From the NCBI RefSeq assembly GCF_900324465.2, contig NC_046617.1, positions 15,313,223 to 15,377,222 on the forward strand: DNA of 64,000 nt, given 5' to 3'. The DNA is from Anabas testudineus. Taxonomy: Eukaryota; Chordata; Actinopteri; Anabantiformes; Anabantidae. How positions within the stretch are numbered: the stretch's first letter is position 1; every line of letters begins with the position of its first letter. Below, in pieces: positions 1 through 11,204 of the stretch. Position numbers and translations under genes: made by a program. Below the pieces are notes generated by a model. The model made no database searches and was not told where the DNA came from. It was given only the letters and a program-made list of their open reading frames with translations.

Positions 1-740
1 TCTCTCACTCTCTTTCTCTTTCTCTCTCTCTTTCTCTCTCATTCTCCCACAGCGGGTATTATTAATAGATAAATCAGACTTTTGTGGAACATTTTTCACA
101 CTTTTGAGGATGTTTGTAAAACATGAGCTGGTTGTAAAGGATCATGAAACGATCATGAAACTATGCACAAGTGTCGGGGGGTGGGCGGAAGATGGGGATT
201 TATGGCCTACTTCTTCTTAAGTGGCTGATCTATTGCAGGGGATACAATGTGTTTCTATTTGTTTAGTTTAGTTTTGTTAAAGGGGGTGGAGGTGGGGGTG
301 GAGAGGTGATTCATGTTGAGCCCTCCACCTCCAGCTTCCTTCCCCTGATTCAGATTGACCTAGCGCTGCATCGCCATGCTGTGTATTCCTAAAACCAATG
401 AGCGTCTCACTCTTTAGCACTGTGGGATTCTAGCCTGTCACCCTCAAGGGTTGTTTCTTTTATTTTTCCTCAGATAATGTTTTTTGGCGGGCGGGGTGGG
501 GGTATTGGATTAGGGATGCTTTTTTTTGTTTTTGTTTTTTGTTTTTTTGCCTTTTTTTTGTTTTTGAAATATTAAGTAAAATGTCTGTACTGAGATTTAA
601 TGAGAAGTCAGTGGCTTGTAATGTTTTGTTTTTTTTCTCTCTGTATATCTCTTTCTCCTCATAGAATGTGATTGTTAAATGACATGCACCGAAACAAATG
701 TTTTCATGAACTATGGAGCTTCTTTCAAATATTAATAAAA
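1..740 (+). other. 3' terminal exon/3'UTR of an off-window gene
   Basis: The first 50 bases are a long TC-rich pyrimidine tract ending in CCCACAG, a strong splice acceptor for the + strand. The sequence after it is T-rich, has no sustained frame, and reaches an AATAAA signal at about 733-738. This looks like the last exon, mostly 3'UTR, of a gene whose coding part lies left of the window. The gene cannot be named from this sequence. The strand call rests on the acceptor and the poly(A) signal only. Confidence 0.4.
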
Positions 741-965
741 TAGCATTTTTTTTCTTGGCTGTTACAAATGCACCATTTGATTATTTTTGGTTTCTTTGCG
801 TTTGCTCCGCGAAATGAGATCATTTTTATTTCTAGTCCAGAGAGTCAACATCAGAGCAGCATGTGTTTTGTGTTGCTCTGCAGCGCTGGTATCATGTTTT
901 TGCAGCACAGCTGGTGTGTTTTCCTGTATGTTCTGTGCACCATAAGTTCAGTGCAAGAGGTCATG

Positions 966-2944
966 TCAAGCTCTGAGGGCCAGCTGTCTAGGGCAGGCAT
1001 AGTAATTGTCTTGTGGTTGTCGGATGCTGGGGTTAGCATACACAGGAAAGTGGACTTCCTCCAGATGTGACGGTGCCTCATGGTTATTTTGGGGGATTTC
1101 TGCACTCTGTTGCTTCCTGGTCATTTCCTCATAGATAGGGGCAGGAAGTGATGGTCTGTGACGATGCTTCGCCTTCACCAACAAGACAACAAAAAGTTAA
1201 TCAGTTTACGTATAATACACCATAAGACCAGTGAATTTGTATTGTTGTTATAAAAATGACTCATGATTAATTGATAATCAATACTGATGCATATTAACTC
1301 TGTCAGTTATAAAGACACATTTTTTGTGCTAAACCAACTCTCTTCTGTATTTAAAATATACTAATAACACAAAACCATGTCTTCATGTGCTCCAGGTTAA
1401 CCTTCATTTTAGGTTTTTACAGATATCTCGATCATACATCTGAGTAAGATGCCATTTTTATCCTCCAGCTTTGCTGCCACACTTGACAGGCTAATTAAAT
1501 TACTATTTATATTATTATTTATAACTAATGTAGCAACTGCTTATTTAAATGTGTTTGAGGCAGGTCCCAGACTTTGAAAAGACAGTAGATGCAAAGACAT
1601 AGAGTGCATTAAACTGCACTTAAGTGCAAAGTTCAATTTTATTGAGAAACAAAAGTCAATCTGTGTAGAATATAATATTAGTCAAAAAACTAATATGACT
1701 AATATAATATTCTACACAGATTCAGTCAGTTCAGTTGCCTTGAAAACATGATCATTAAAATAGATATTTGTCCGTCCTCAATTGGAAAAAAAACCCTTTA
1801 CTACAAACATATGTAAAGAGAATATGAAGAACTCAATATTTATTGCTTTACAATAATCTCCTCAACCCGGGAAGCAGACTATTAGCTGTTAGAAATACTT
1901 ACACACTTCTCTATGGCCAGCCAGCTGAGTGTCAACAAAAGAAGCCCTGCTGCTGTAAAGATGGTCAAGAGCAGAGGAAGGTAACCGCGAGAGCAGTAGC
2001 ATGACCGAATCCCTACAGGATCACACACCATTGCACGTTACAATCTTGACAGAAGCAGTCTGCAGTAAAGTGTAAGTATTGTGAGATGTTATAACCTCAT
2101 ACCTGCTCCTTCCACCAACAGGAAAACCCTTTGGGCAATGAAGGTGGCATCAGAGTTGTTGTTCTTGTAGCTCAGCTCCAACAAGTAGAGTCCTGTGTCA
2201 CTGTGCTGTAAGTGGGAAATGGTCACGTTGACCTGCGGGGAGTCCAGACCTCCACGGAGCTGCAGACGCCCCCTGTGGTCTGAGTTGACCCTTAGTTTGC
2301 CTCCCTCAGCCATGGACAGCACGGTCGTCTGGCTCTGGGCACTGCGGTGGTAAAGGCTGAAGGCACTCAGGCTGCCGAGGTCCCGTTGAAGGGAGCAGGA
2401 GAGCTCCAGTGACTGGTTCTCTGTCAGATGCGTCAAGTTCAATTCTGCATAGACTGGAGAAGAAATGAGCGTCAGGTTTTAGTAAACATACAATTATTCA
2501 GTTAGTTTTTGTAACACCTGGTGAACTTTGAGATTTAAAGTGAATTGTCATGAATTGTGTACATTTATCTTTCTCGGGGTGAATTTTATAATTGTTTCAA
2601 CATTTTAGATCATCATGATGTGTGGTTCACATTTCCCCTGATTTACTGATCCTGACTTTTTAATGTTCACCTATCAGCAGTCACAGCTTTTTTAAAGTCC
2701 TGGGAGGATGAATTAAAATCTTTTCATCTACAGAAATCATCAGATTTAGTTAAAACTCAATCTCAAAGTTAAATACATTTGCATGCTAATCTAATAAACT
2801 AACTATACCTATAGTCAGCCACAAACATTCATACATTACTATAACAAAAATCAGTTCCACTGTTTGTACAAATGGTAAATCTTTTTTCTTTTTCTTACCT
2901 TCAAAGAGATGAATGAACATGAGAAGGCACGCCAAGTTCGTCAT
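966..2944 (-). CDS. cd7al: CD7-like single Ig-V transmembrane receptor
   Basis: Four exons join in phase: 2944-2899, 2453-2103, 2012-1903 and 1172-966, giving 237 residues. Order: signal peptide (MTNLACLLMFIHLFEG); one V-type Ig domain of about 115 residues with the first cysteine in LELSCSLQ and the F-strand motif DTGLYLLEL; a membrane helix around LPLLLTIFTAAGLLLLTLSW; and a tail of about 75 residues. The tail carries YEEM, a YxxM motif, plus YANP and YYACP. Mammalian CD7 is a single-IgV T/NK-cell antigen with a YxxM (YEDM) PI3-kinase site, so the layout fits CD7. The second canonical Ig cysteine is absent, because leucine stands where YxC is expected. The Ig homology alone is weak and another small immune receptor is possible. 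The symbol is a best guess. Confidence 0.6.
1658..1722. repeat. 27-bp inverted repeat (foldback)
   Basis: The arms at 1658-1684 and 1696-1722 are reverse complements with one mismatch, separated by an 11-base A-rich spacer. The element lies in the last intron of the cd7-like gene. It may be the collapsed tip of a palindromic MITE or a recent palindromic duplication. Confidence 0.85.
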
Positions 2945-3888
2945 GGCTTTTTTTAGTTCTAAAAACACCAAAACCTACAGCAGCTAGGTCATAATGTACT
3001 GCTCTTATATCCTTCAGACTTGTGTGAGGCTTGGTGAAAACCCTTACTCTATATCTTGTACCTCGCCTCGAAGCAGGAAGAAGACTTCAAAGCTACAAGT
3101 GCAAATAAAAACACTGCAGCCGCTTGTGTGCTCTCTGATTTAGTGTGAAATACAAAATATGTTCAAGATGTTAAAGCTTTTGTGGACATGTTGCATACTG
3201 TATAAAATTACACAAGTTAAATATAAAAACTCCTAAAATGCGTTTTCCCACTATTATATAAACATTTCTACAGCACTCTAACTTTTCTAAGCCTGATTTT
3301 CTTAAGCACTCTTTTGTGGTTTTTCTTTTTTTTTTTTAACTGAATCATGCAAAAGATTTGAGCTGTAACTTCACATAATAGGGTTAAGATGTAATTGTTG
3401 ACTAGTCAAATAAAAGAGTAGACTTTCATTATGTTTCACCCACACCCAACATGTCTGGTGTGATCATACTGAAAGTGCAGTTAGGTGACAGTCAGCAGGA
3501 CCGCCAACGGCAGAATTGGTTGTTGTTGGTGGTTGTTTTGTTTTGTTTTTTTGGCTTTGCAGCATCCGTGATAAAGGTGATAATATTCTAACAAAGTTTT
3601 ATTGTGGTTTTAAGAAGACCAATTCTAAGTATGTACACAGCGGATGTATATTTACTTAGATACTTTTAATTTCCCTTTAACTATATTAAACTCACAGGCT
3701 TGTTTCTACCTTTTAAATAAAAGAAGCTCCAGAACCAATTGGGAAGCTCATTAGTAGATAAGTGGACTCAGGTGTGCAGTGCTGCTGATTGAAAAAGTAA
3801 AAATGCTCCAGTGTTCAGATTCAGCAGAGAGAGGAGCAGAGAGGAGCTGCAGAAGTCTGTTTGAGTTTGTTGTGTTTGACTGACATTT

Positions 3889-6794
3889 ATGGAGACCCTG
3901 TTTTTGTGGCTTCATCTCTTCGGCGGACTTCTCTTGTCAGGAATCTGTGTTCAGTCATCTTTTGCGTTTCCGTCAACACATCACCACAGACGATATGCTT
4001 TATATCAAACGCCACAGCTTACACAGAGCCAGGGCTTGCAACACACTCTGCACAGGGAGCAAAAAGGTGAAGCTGAGGAACGAGAGAAGGTGCATACTGT
4101 CAGAGTGACCTGCCATCCTGACTCGATGGAGATTTTTATCAAAGCTGACATGTTTGGAGTTGGAGCACCCGTTGACAGTGATGATTTACGCCTCGGGGTT
4201 GAAGACGATGATCACTGTAGAGCTACAGCATCTTTGGAAGACGAGTACAGAATTGCTGTTGGTTTAGTGGACTGTGGAACCAAACACTGGGTAAAAATGA
4301 ATACATTGCATTTCAGGCATTTATTTTATTACAAGTTGCTCTAAAAAGAAAATATTAATAGCTACAGATATGTACTCTACAGATGACTGAGGACTCTCTG
4401 GTCTACACAAACCTCCTGATATTCTCTCCTGTCACGTCTCCATATGGGCTGATTCGGCTGGATGAGGCTGTAGTTCCAATTGAGTGTCATTATGAAAGGT
4501 CTGCCTGTTTTAAAAGTAACTCTTCAGAGCTCACTGTGATGTGCATCACTTTAAAATGCCGCTTCTATTTTGTCAGGAAGTACAGCTTGTCCAGTTCTTC
4601 ACTCAAACCTGCCTGGATTCCCTTCACATCCACCCAGGCTGCAGAAGAGACACTAATGTTTGACCTGAGAATTATGACACGTGAGTATCACTCACATCTG
4701 ATGAACGTGCATTTTTAATCTTTAATCATGCTCATAACCTTTTTTGTTTGTTTTTGGGTGCAGCTGATTGGTTATACAAGAGGGGCTCTAATGTGTTTTA
4801 CCTGGGTGAGTCCATCAGTATTGAAGCCTCTGTCCAGGATGGAAGTCACATGGGGCTCAGAGTGTTTGTAAGTAACTGTGTGGCCACGCTCAACCCCGAC
4901 GTCTATTCTGCTCCCAGATATGTCTTCCTTGAAAATGGGTAAGCATTCGAAACACTTCCGCATCTTTGAGTCAGAGTAACTTTATATAGACTATGCTCAC
5001 AATCTTTAAATTCTTAAAACAGTCAGGTGCCCATATGACCATTATTTAGTACAGACTGAAGAAGCTACTGCTTAATTGGTACAGTTTGGTGATATGTACA
5101 CTAGTCTTCACTTGTTTTTGTTTGCTCTCTTTCATAGATGCTTAGTTGACTCCCGGCTTCCAGGTTCAAAGTCCCATTTCATCTTCAGGAAAGAGGAAGA
5201 CAAGCTCCAACTGGTCATTGACACCTTTAGGTTTCATAATGAAGATAATGGAGAGGTGGGATTGTATTTAAATTAAACATTTACAACATAATTGGACATG
5301 TATGGTTGATTACACTTTTTCCCCTATTTATTTTTTAAAGCTCTACATCACATGTCAACTGAATGCCATACCAGTAAATTATGCAGAGGCCTCCAATAAA
5401 GCGTGTACACTTGTAAACAGAAGGCAAGTGTTGTTCAGTAAAAAATGAGTAGAATTGTGCTCACGTGTGTGCTGATGAATAACAAATATCTTTTTCAGGT
5501 GGCAGTCAGCTGATGGCAATGACTACTTGTGCAGGTACTGTCAAAGCCAAAGTCTGGCTAGTCCTCGTGGATTTGGGAGGCCAGACAAGCAAGAAGCCCT
5601 ATGGAGAAGTGGACTGAAGACTAATAATGGCAAGACATAATGTATACTCATACATTACGAGCAAATATCTGTTGTAATCTGTGTAGTTGATCTTGATTCC
5701 AGGTAATGTGCTGTATCAACAGGACATTATTCTAAACTGCACAGGTGGCAAACGTCAGAAGAGAAGCACAGTACATGTGTTTCGCCATTAGATGTCAGGC
5801 TTTTCACGTCTTCTGACTTGCAGTAATTCTGAAGATGTATAATCTTTGTTTATTAGTGTGGGAACAGGAGGCAAGAGTTGGTCCATTGCTGGTGTTGCCA
5901 GCTCAACACAAAAGTGGGCTTCTACCTGTGGAAGAAGTCCCTCCTGTTTCCCATAAACTCGGCAGACCAGTGCTGTACAGCAGCCAGTGGAGAAGTGGAG
6001 TAACGCACAGAGTTGACGGAGTTGGTAAGAGGTCAACTCATCTGATCATCAGAATAAAATAAAAAGGAAGATGTTAATTTCCAACTTCATCTTAGAACTA
6101 GAGAAAGGACTGGTTCCACTACCTAGTTCTGGCCTGGTGGAGGAGAATGAGGATGACCAAAGTGAAACGGACGTAAATGGTAAAGATTGGATACCTAAAA
6201 AGGTTTTGCTCAGAAAGTTGACTTTAAATGGTTCAGCAAAGGAACCTTCAGCTCTGTAACATTTCCCTTTTTATAATTTTTATATCTAGAGAACGGACTG
6301 CTTCCTAGTTTGCCATCATTACCAGACCTGGTGGAGGATGATGAAGATGAGAATGAAATGGATCTAAAATGTGAGGAGCTTTTTTTTCCCCTCAGACATC
6401 TATCTAAGTATGTCTTCAAAGAAAGATCTTTAATGCTAATTTTTAAACCTAGATCTAGAGAAGGGACCACTTTCTGGTCTGGCATCTACTCTAGACCTGG
6501 TGGAGGAGAAGGATGACAAAGGTGAAACTGCTCTAAAAGGTAAAGTGAGAAAAGGCAACTTGTGATCTTTAATTTCTAATCCTATCAACTTCTGTGTTAT
6601 CAGAGGATAACGCTTCTGAAAAAGCAGTCTTTGACATCCTGCAAAAATCAAAGGCTGCAGAAGAGGACAATGACACCACAGCAGATCTCCGTGACGGCAG
6701 CCCCACCGCTCAGGTTGAGCTGGATGTGACTTCACTGTTTAATGCAACTGCTACCGAATCAAACCTTTCAGGCACAAATGACCCAAAGAGATAA
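3889..6794 (+). CDS. zp3: Zona pellucida sperm-binding protein 3-like
   Basis: Twelve exons join in phase to 579 residues: 3889-4290, 4383-4498, 4577-4680, 4764-4938, 5138-5255, 5341-5423, 5499-5629, 5857-6024, 6096-6179, 6290-6370, 6453-6539 and 6604-6794. A signal peptide (METLFLWLHLFGGLLLSG) is followed by a ZP module from about residue 65 (VRVTCHPDSMEIFIKADMFG) through ZP-N and ZP-C cysteines (CHYERKYS, SNCVATLNP, GCLVDSR, YITCQLNA, CRYC). ZP3 proteins polymerise into the egg envelope. The C-terminal third is not ZP3-typical. It is acidic, and three successive exons encode variants of LEKG...LVEE...E. Introns 6 and 7 use GC donors. The stop overlaps the poly(A) signal. Teleosts have many zp3 paralogues, so the subtype is undecided. 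No clear membrane anchor is seen, which is common for fish zp3. Confidence 0.9.
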
Positions 6795-6798
6795 TAAA
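6792..6798 (+). terminator. Poly(A) signal overlapping the zp3-like stop codon
   Basis: The stop TAA (6792-6794) is the start of TAATAAA, so AATAAA at 6793-6798 overlaps it. The predicted 3'UTR is therefore only a few tens of bases. Mammalian ZP3 mRNA is known for the same arrangement. Confidence 0.75.
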
Positions 6799-6799
6799 T

Positions 6800-9110
6800 G
6801 GTTGTAACTGGTTGTTTGCTGTTATGACTTATTTTTATTTGAAACAACAAAATGGCTTCATTACTCTGTCTCTAACTATGATATTGGCAAACTTTGAAAC
6901 TTTACAGTAATCTTCTATAAGATCTTCTGTCAGTTAAATAGCATGTGTGTGTGATGGAAAAGGGTTTTTGTTTTTGTTTTGTTTTTTGTTTTGGAGCAGT
7001 GTTTTAGTGAACGTATCTAAAAGGCCAAATCTACAAAATATCTGCATTTATTGTTGGGTAGGTTTTAACCTTTAGAATCACTGAGTAGATCATCTTTATC
7101 AATGGGTTAAATAAAGTTCAGGAGATGTCACTGAGCTATATAAAGTTGTATCGCCTACTTATTTTCAGCTAATTCAAGTTTTGCTTCCTGTTCTGTCTTC
7201 TAAAAGTGTACGTCTGACCACTAGAATAAGTTTTCTGGCCAAGTACCAAACTTTTTTTTTACTATTTATATAATGTCTGAGAATGTTGCAATAACAAATA
7301 TAAAGACTTTTACATGACCATCTAACCACAGGCCTCAGTACTTAATGTAGTGTATTTTAATACTGACGCACAAAACCGGTGCATAGGAAACTTTATGACT
7401 CTTTATAATGTTAAGTGGGCTCCAATCCAATGCGACTGCAGGTTTTTCTAATTCTACCACACCACTAAATGAGTAATCGTCTCCAGCTGTCCTCTCCAGG
7501 TGATTTGATTGGCGTGATCAAGAAAATGTTTGAGATACTGGGTGGTTTATCTTGAGCTTCTGAAGCTTCTGTATCCTATTTAAAATACATTATTACATAT
7601 GTTACAGACTGGATTGACCAGAGTGGTTTATTATATTTCATATATTTGCTGCTGCAGGTGCAATTTGATCTTTGAAAGGTGGACTCACAATGGTTACAGT
7701 AAGAAATCATGCAGAAAACATCTGCTGTGTGTAATTGATTCACAGAAAGGTTGATGATCACTGTGGTTAACGTTGACTTGTTCTGTGTCTCCATTCTTTT
7801 GAAGAAGCTGTCATCATTGACGCTGGACTGTGGATCATAATCAACTTTAAGTTGTTAATACTTTTTAGAACAAAGACAGTACTGAATAAGGTAAGAAAAT
7901 ATTTGCTGTTTTACAACTCCTTCTTATATAATATTGATTATATTATAAAATAATAAATTTTTAGAGACCCACTCCGCTGGTAGCCGTCAGCAGCCACCCC
8001 TGGCTCTGGCCCTCTCCACTTCTGTAAAGTTCAGGAAGTCCCCCAGAACTCTCCTTAAACTGATTAAGAGTGTTCTCCAATTTCTGGTTCTTGTGTTTTT
8101 TCTTCATCAATGTGCACATAGTGATTTGTTTGTTCATTTAGGATGTTTCAAAGGTGCAAGGCTGCTGGTCAACCACACAGCATCGTTTTCTGCCATGTTA
8201 TTTCTGGTGTGACCTGAAGGGGGACAGAAAACAAAGCCAGCATGTATGTAGTATGTATTCACAAACTGCTCGGCCATGTACCATGTGATTAAAAGTAATG
8301 GCACCGCCACCAAAACAAACTTAAAGTGATGTACATGTTTAAACTTTAATAATTAAAGTCTAATTAGATGCTGCAGTTCTGTGAGAATAGAATAGTCTGT
8401 TTAATGAGTATTGAATTGTTTTGTTTTTTCCTCTTGCTTATCTCCTGCAGACCAAACCAGAAAAACATCATCCAGTGGTTCTCACATGCATCACTTGTAG
8501 GTCAGGAAACGGCACCCTCTCTGATGGATGACCACTGGTGCAGGTGTTCAAGAGTCCATAAGATTTTCCCGGAGTCCCCTTGAACAATGTACTCTGTACT
8601 AAATCTGACAAACTGCAAGCTTCATTCTATGTCAGAAATCTCTCAACAGCATTATCCATGGGTCTTCAAAGCTTATATCCCTTCAAAAAAAATGTCTTTA
8701 GCAAGTCTCTCCCTAACCTTTTGACCAGAGACATGGTGAATACAGTTCTGCAGGTAATTATATCCTTTTCAGTCTATGATGCACTTCAGAGACTTTTTAG
8801 TGAGCAAAAAAGCCTAAATGGTTTTCAGAGGAAAAGCAAAACTAAAATGAATTATAAATGTGCCAAAATTCCTATAGCTAATATTGAGAAAATGCAGTTC
8901 TGCAAAAAAACAATACTTCAGACTTGACTTAAACTCAATTTTACAAAGTTTCATAAATAATTTACCTTGCTGAATTATTACCAAGATTAGTCATTTCTCA
9001 ATATGGCATGTTCATAACACCGTATTACAGGTATACCAAGAGGTAATGGTCTTTTGTGTATTCAAATACATAATATGGAGGTAAAACATCACAAAGACAC
9101 ATTAGTTTGT
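6800..9110. other. Gap without an assignable gene
   Basis: About 2.3 kb between zp3-like and the presumed 3' end of znf207. No recognisable protein domain is seen on either strand. It holds short poly-T runs, a good-looking acceptor at about 8450 (pyrimidine tract then CTGCAG), and an open + frame of 115 codons at 8580-8927 (begins MNNVLCTKSDKLQ) with no recognisable family. The frame is AT-rich and may be chance or a noncoding-RNA exon. Confidence 0.5.
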
Positions 9111-9981
9111 GAACTGGTTTATTCAAAGAAAAACATTCAGACACAGACATCACAGTTTTCATAACAAATCCTGAAGACAATTATGGGTAAACTTGACTTT
9201 TTTTTACTCAATTCTTTGAAAGGTTACCAGCCAGCCTGGTGTATGTTACAATAATAGAAGAAAAAAGGTTTGAATCTGTTCATTAAACCATACTACTCTT
9301 CTAAAGCAGGTAAAGGCTTATTAAACTAATTTCTGTGAGCCAATACTTACCAGTGGAGAATGTGACATGGACTTGTGTAAAATATTAAAATCTTTGGTTT
9401 TAATTTAGCTTTTTTCCACCATAAATTATGCTACAGTGCTGATCAAATCTAGTAGAAGCAGTGGAGAGATACTTCACTTGAGTATTAACTACGGTGTTCT
9501 TCAAGATCGTAATGAATTCAAGTGTAAAATATCTAAGAATTATGGTGGGATTATTATTTTAAAGAGATCCAGACATTAAGATCTCTTTATATGAGCGCAT
9601 AAAAAGCAGATGTCAACATAAATTAAAATTACAGCAGTGGTACTTACAGCTTTAACTAACCTGTTACTGGTAGAGTTTCTCCTTCATGTAAGTAGTTAAA
9701 TTCAAATGATCAAGAGAGGAGAGCTGATGAAACAAACAGGATTAAGTAGTAAAGCCTTTTAATAAGCATATGAAAAGTCATTAGTTCATCACAAGCCTCC
9801 CAACACACAATGTACAAATGGCTGCAGACCTGACCCAAATCACCTGCTAAAGCAATAGATTTGTTTAAAAGCTCTATACTTTCATTAAAGCTAAATTAAT
9901 GCTAAATGAAAACAGAGCTTCTTGATGTTCTCACCAGTACAGAATGCCACAGAGCTTAACAAGAACATCATTCACAAAAGC

Positions 9982-10162
9982 CAGGGGTAGCCAACCCTGG
10001 TCCTGGACAGCCACTGTCCTGCTTGTTTTTTAACTATCACTGCCCTACACCCTGCTGATTACCTGGATCAGGTGTATTAAGCCAATCAGAACCTGTACAT
10101 GCTGGAATGGTTAGAAAACAAACAGGACAGTGGCCCTCCAGGACCAGGGTCTGCCAACCCGA
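9982..10162. mobile_element. Foldback MITE, hAT-like
   Basis: The terminal inverted repeats are about 24 bases: CAGGGGTAGCCAACCCTGG at the left end and its near complement, ending CTGCCAACCCG, at the right. Inner segments are also complementary (CCACTGTCCTG against CAGGACAGTGG), so the whole element can fold. It carries no coding capacity. Elements with these ends are common in fish genomes and are usually classed as non-autonomous DNA transposons. The superfamily is from memory and no target-site duplication was confirmed. Confidence 0.7.
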
Positions 10163-10205
10163 CATGCCTGAGGAAAATGGTATCTCAACGCAGTAACACA
10201 AACAA

Positions 10206-10274
10206 GGGCCTTCACCAAACTTGCTGCAAGTTTGGGGACATGGAGATCCAACAGCATATGAGCTGTGAGGGCCC
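10206..10274 (-). ncRNA. Cloverleaf-folding element, copy 1
   Basis: Outer arms 10206-10213 and 10267-10274 pair over 8 bp (GGGCC... with ...GGCCC). Inside are three hairpins: 10215-10235 (9 bp, 3-base loop), 10236-10249 (GGA...TCC), and 10251-10266 (ACAGC...GCTGT). The result is a four-way junction. A diverged relative lies at 10741-10798. The strand is assigned only because the element would be in the znf207 3'UTR. No known RNA family was recognised. Confidence 0.5.
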
Positions 10275-10740
10275 CTGATAATGAATGAAAAGACAAAAAA
10301 ATGGTGAGACTTGCCTCAGGCTGAAACAGGGCTACACTGAGACAGGGCCTCAGCCAGTCCCCCATGGAATTGCTACAGGGAGGAAGAGAAATCTGTGTTT
10401 TAGCACTGCAGCCACTGTGACTCAGAGGTTATGCAGCTGTACAGTGCACTCAGTGTGTCAAAGGTCAGCCTGCCAGTGCCATGTACAGAGCATCAATGAA
10501 AAATAATATTGTTTCTAAATGTTCAACTTCAAGACAACAAAAACACTGTAGTTTCTAATGAGTACAAACCTGCTGTGACATTTTCCCCACTAACATCCCG
10601 CAAAGAAGAGTCTTAAACTTTTGCCACAGTTTATTACAATACAATTATACAACAATACATGTACCATTTCCTCTACTTAAGGTTAAGGGAATCATTACTC
10701 ATTAAATTAACACAAAGCCAAATAAATGCAGTTATTTGAA

Positions 10741-10798
10741 GCCCTCACCAAACAAAGTTGGGGACACAAAGTCCAACAGCACAATGTGCTGTGAAGGC
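10741..10798 (-). ncRNA. Cloverleaf-folding element, copy 2
   Basis: The plan matches copy 1: outer arms 10741-10747 and 10792-10798 (6 of 7 pairs); hairpin CCAAAC/GTTGG with one bulge at 10748-10761; a perfect 4-bp hairpin GGAC-ACAAA-GTCC at 10762-10774; and a 7-bp hairpin at 10776-10792. Shared sequence includes TCACCAAAC, GGGGACA and TCCAACAGCA, while loops and stem lengths differ. Function unknown. Confidence 0.5.
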
Positions 10799-11204
10799 CT
10801 CACTGTTTAGCTTAGAACAGAAATGTATTTACATAAACTTGCCTTGATATTGGGTGGGTACTGCCCATGTAACTCCAGCGCCTTCACAACACTACGAACC
10901 ATATCTACTACACTTCTATACACCTAAATGAAACACGAGAAGGAAAAAGCCACAGAACAGAGATAGGTTGAAACACTTCATAGTGCTGGTTAGGGTTAGG
11001 TACAGTATAAATATTTCCCAGCTCTGTGATGCTTTTATAGCTTTTTTTGTTTGTGACTTAGTCAGTGTCTCTTCCTCATAGCTCAGCAGTAGAATAAACA
11101 GTACGCCGTGGAGCTAAAATGCCAATACTGGTTTATCTACTAGCAGCTCAGGACATTAGAAAAGGGTTGAGTGTCCAAACCTATGCAAGAGAGGCCTGTA
11201 GGCT

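Larger units (their letters stand above)
9118..11204 (-). other. znf207 3'UTR (predicted)
   Basis: Downstream of the znf207 stop on the - strand there are two AATAAA signals (TTTATT on +), at about 10629-10634 and 9118-9123. The distal one is followed, on the transcript strand, by a GT-rich stretch. Using it gives a 3'UTR of about 2.1 kb that includes a MITE-like repeat and both cloverleaf elements. The proximal signal would give about 0.57 kb and include only one. Transcript ends were not observed, so this is an inference. Confidence 0.45.

Noticed and set aside
10206-10274. tRNA gene
   Set aside because: The fold is cloverleaf-like, but there is no A/B box, anticodon arm layout or T-loop sequence.
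10111-10506. Open frames of 73-84 codons on both strands
   Set aside because: They overlap the foldback MITE and the cloverleaf element; no domain, no splice context.
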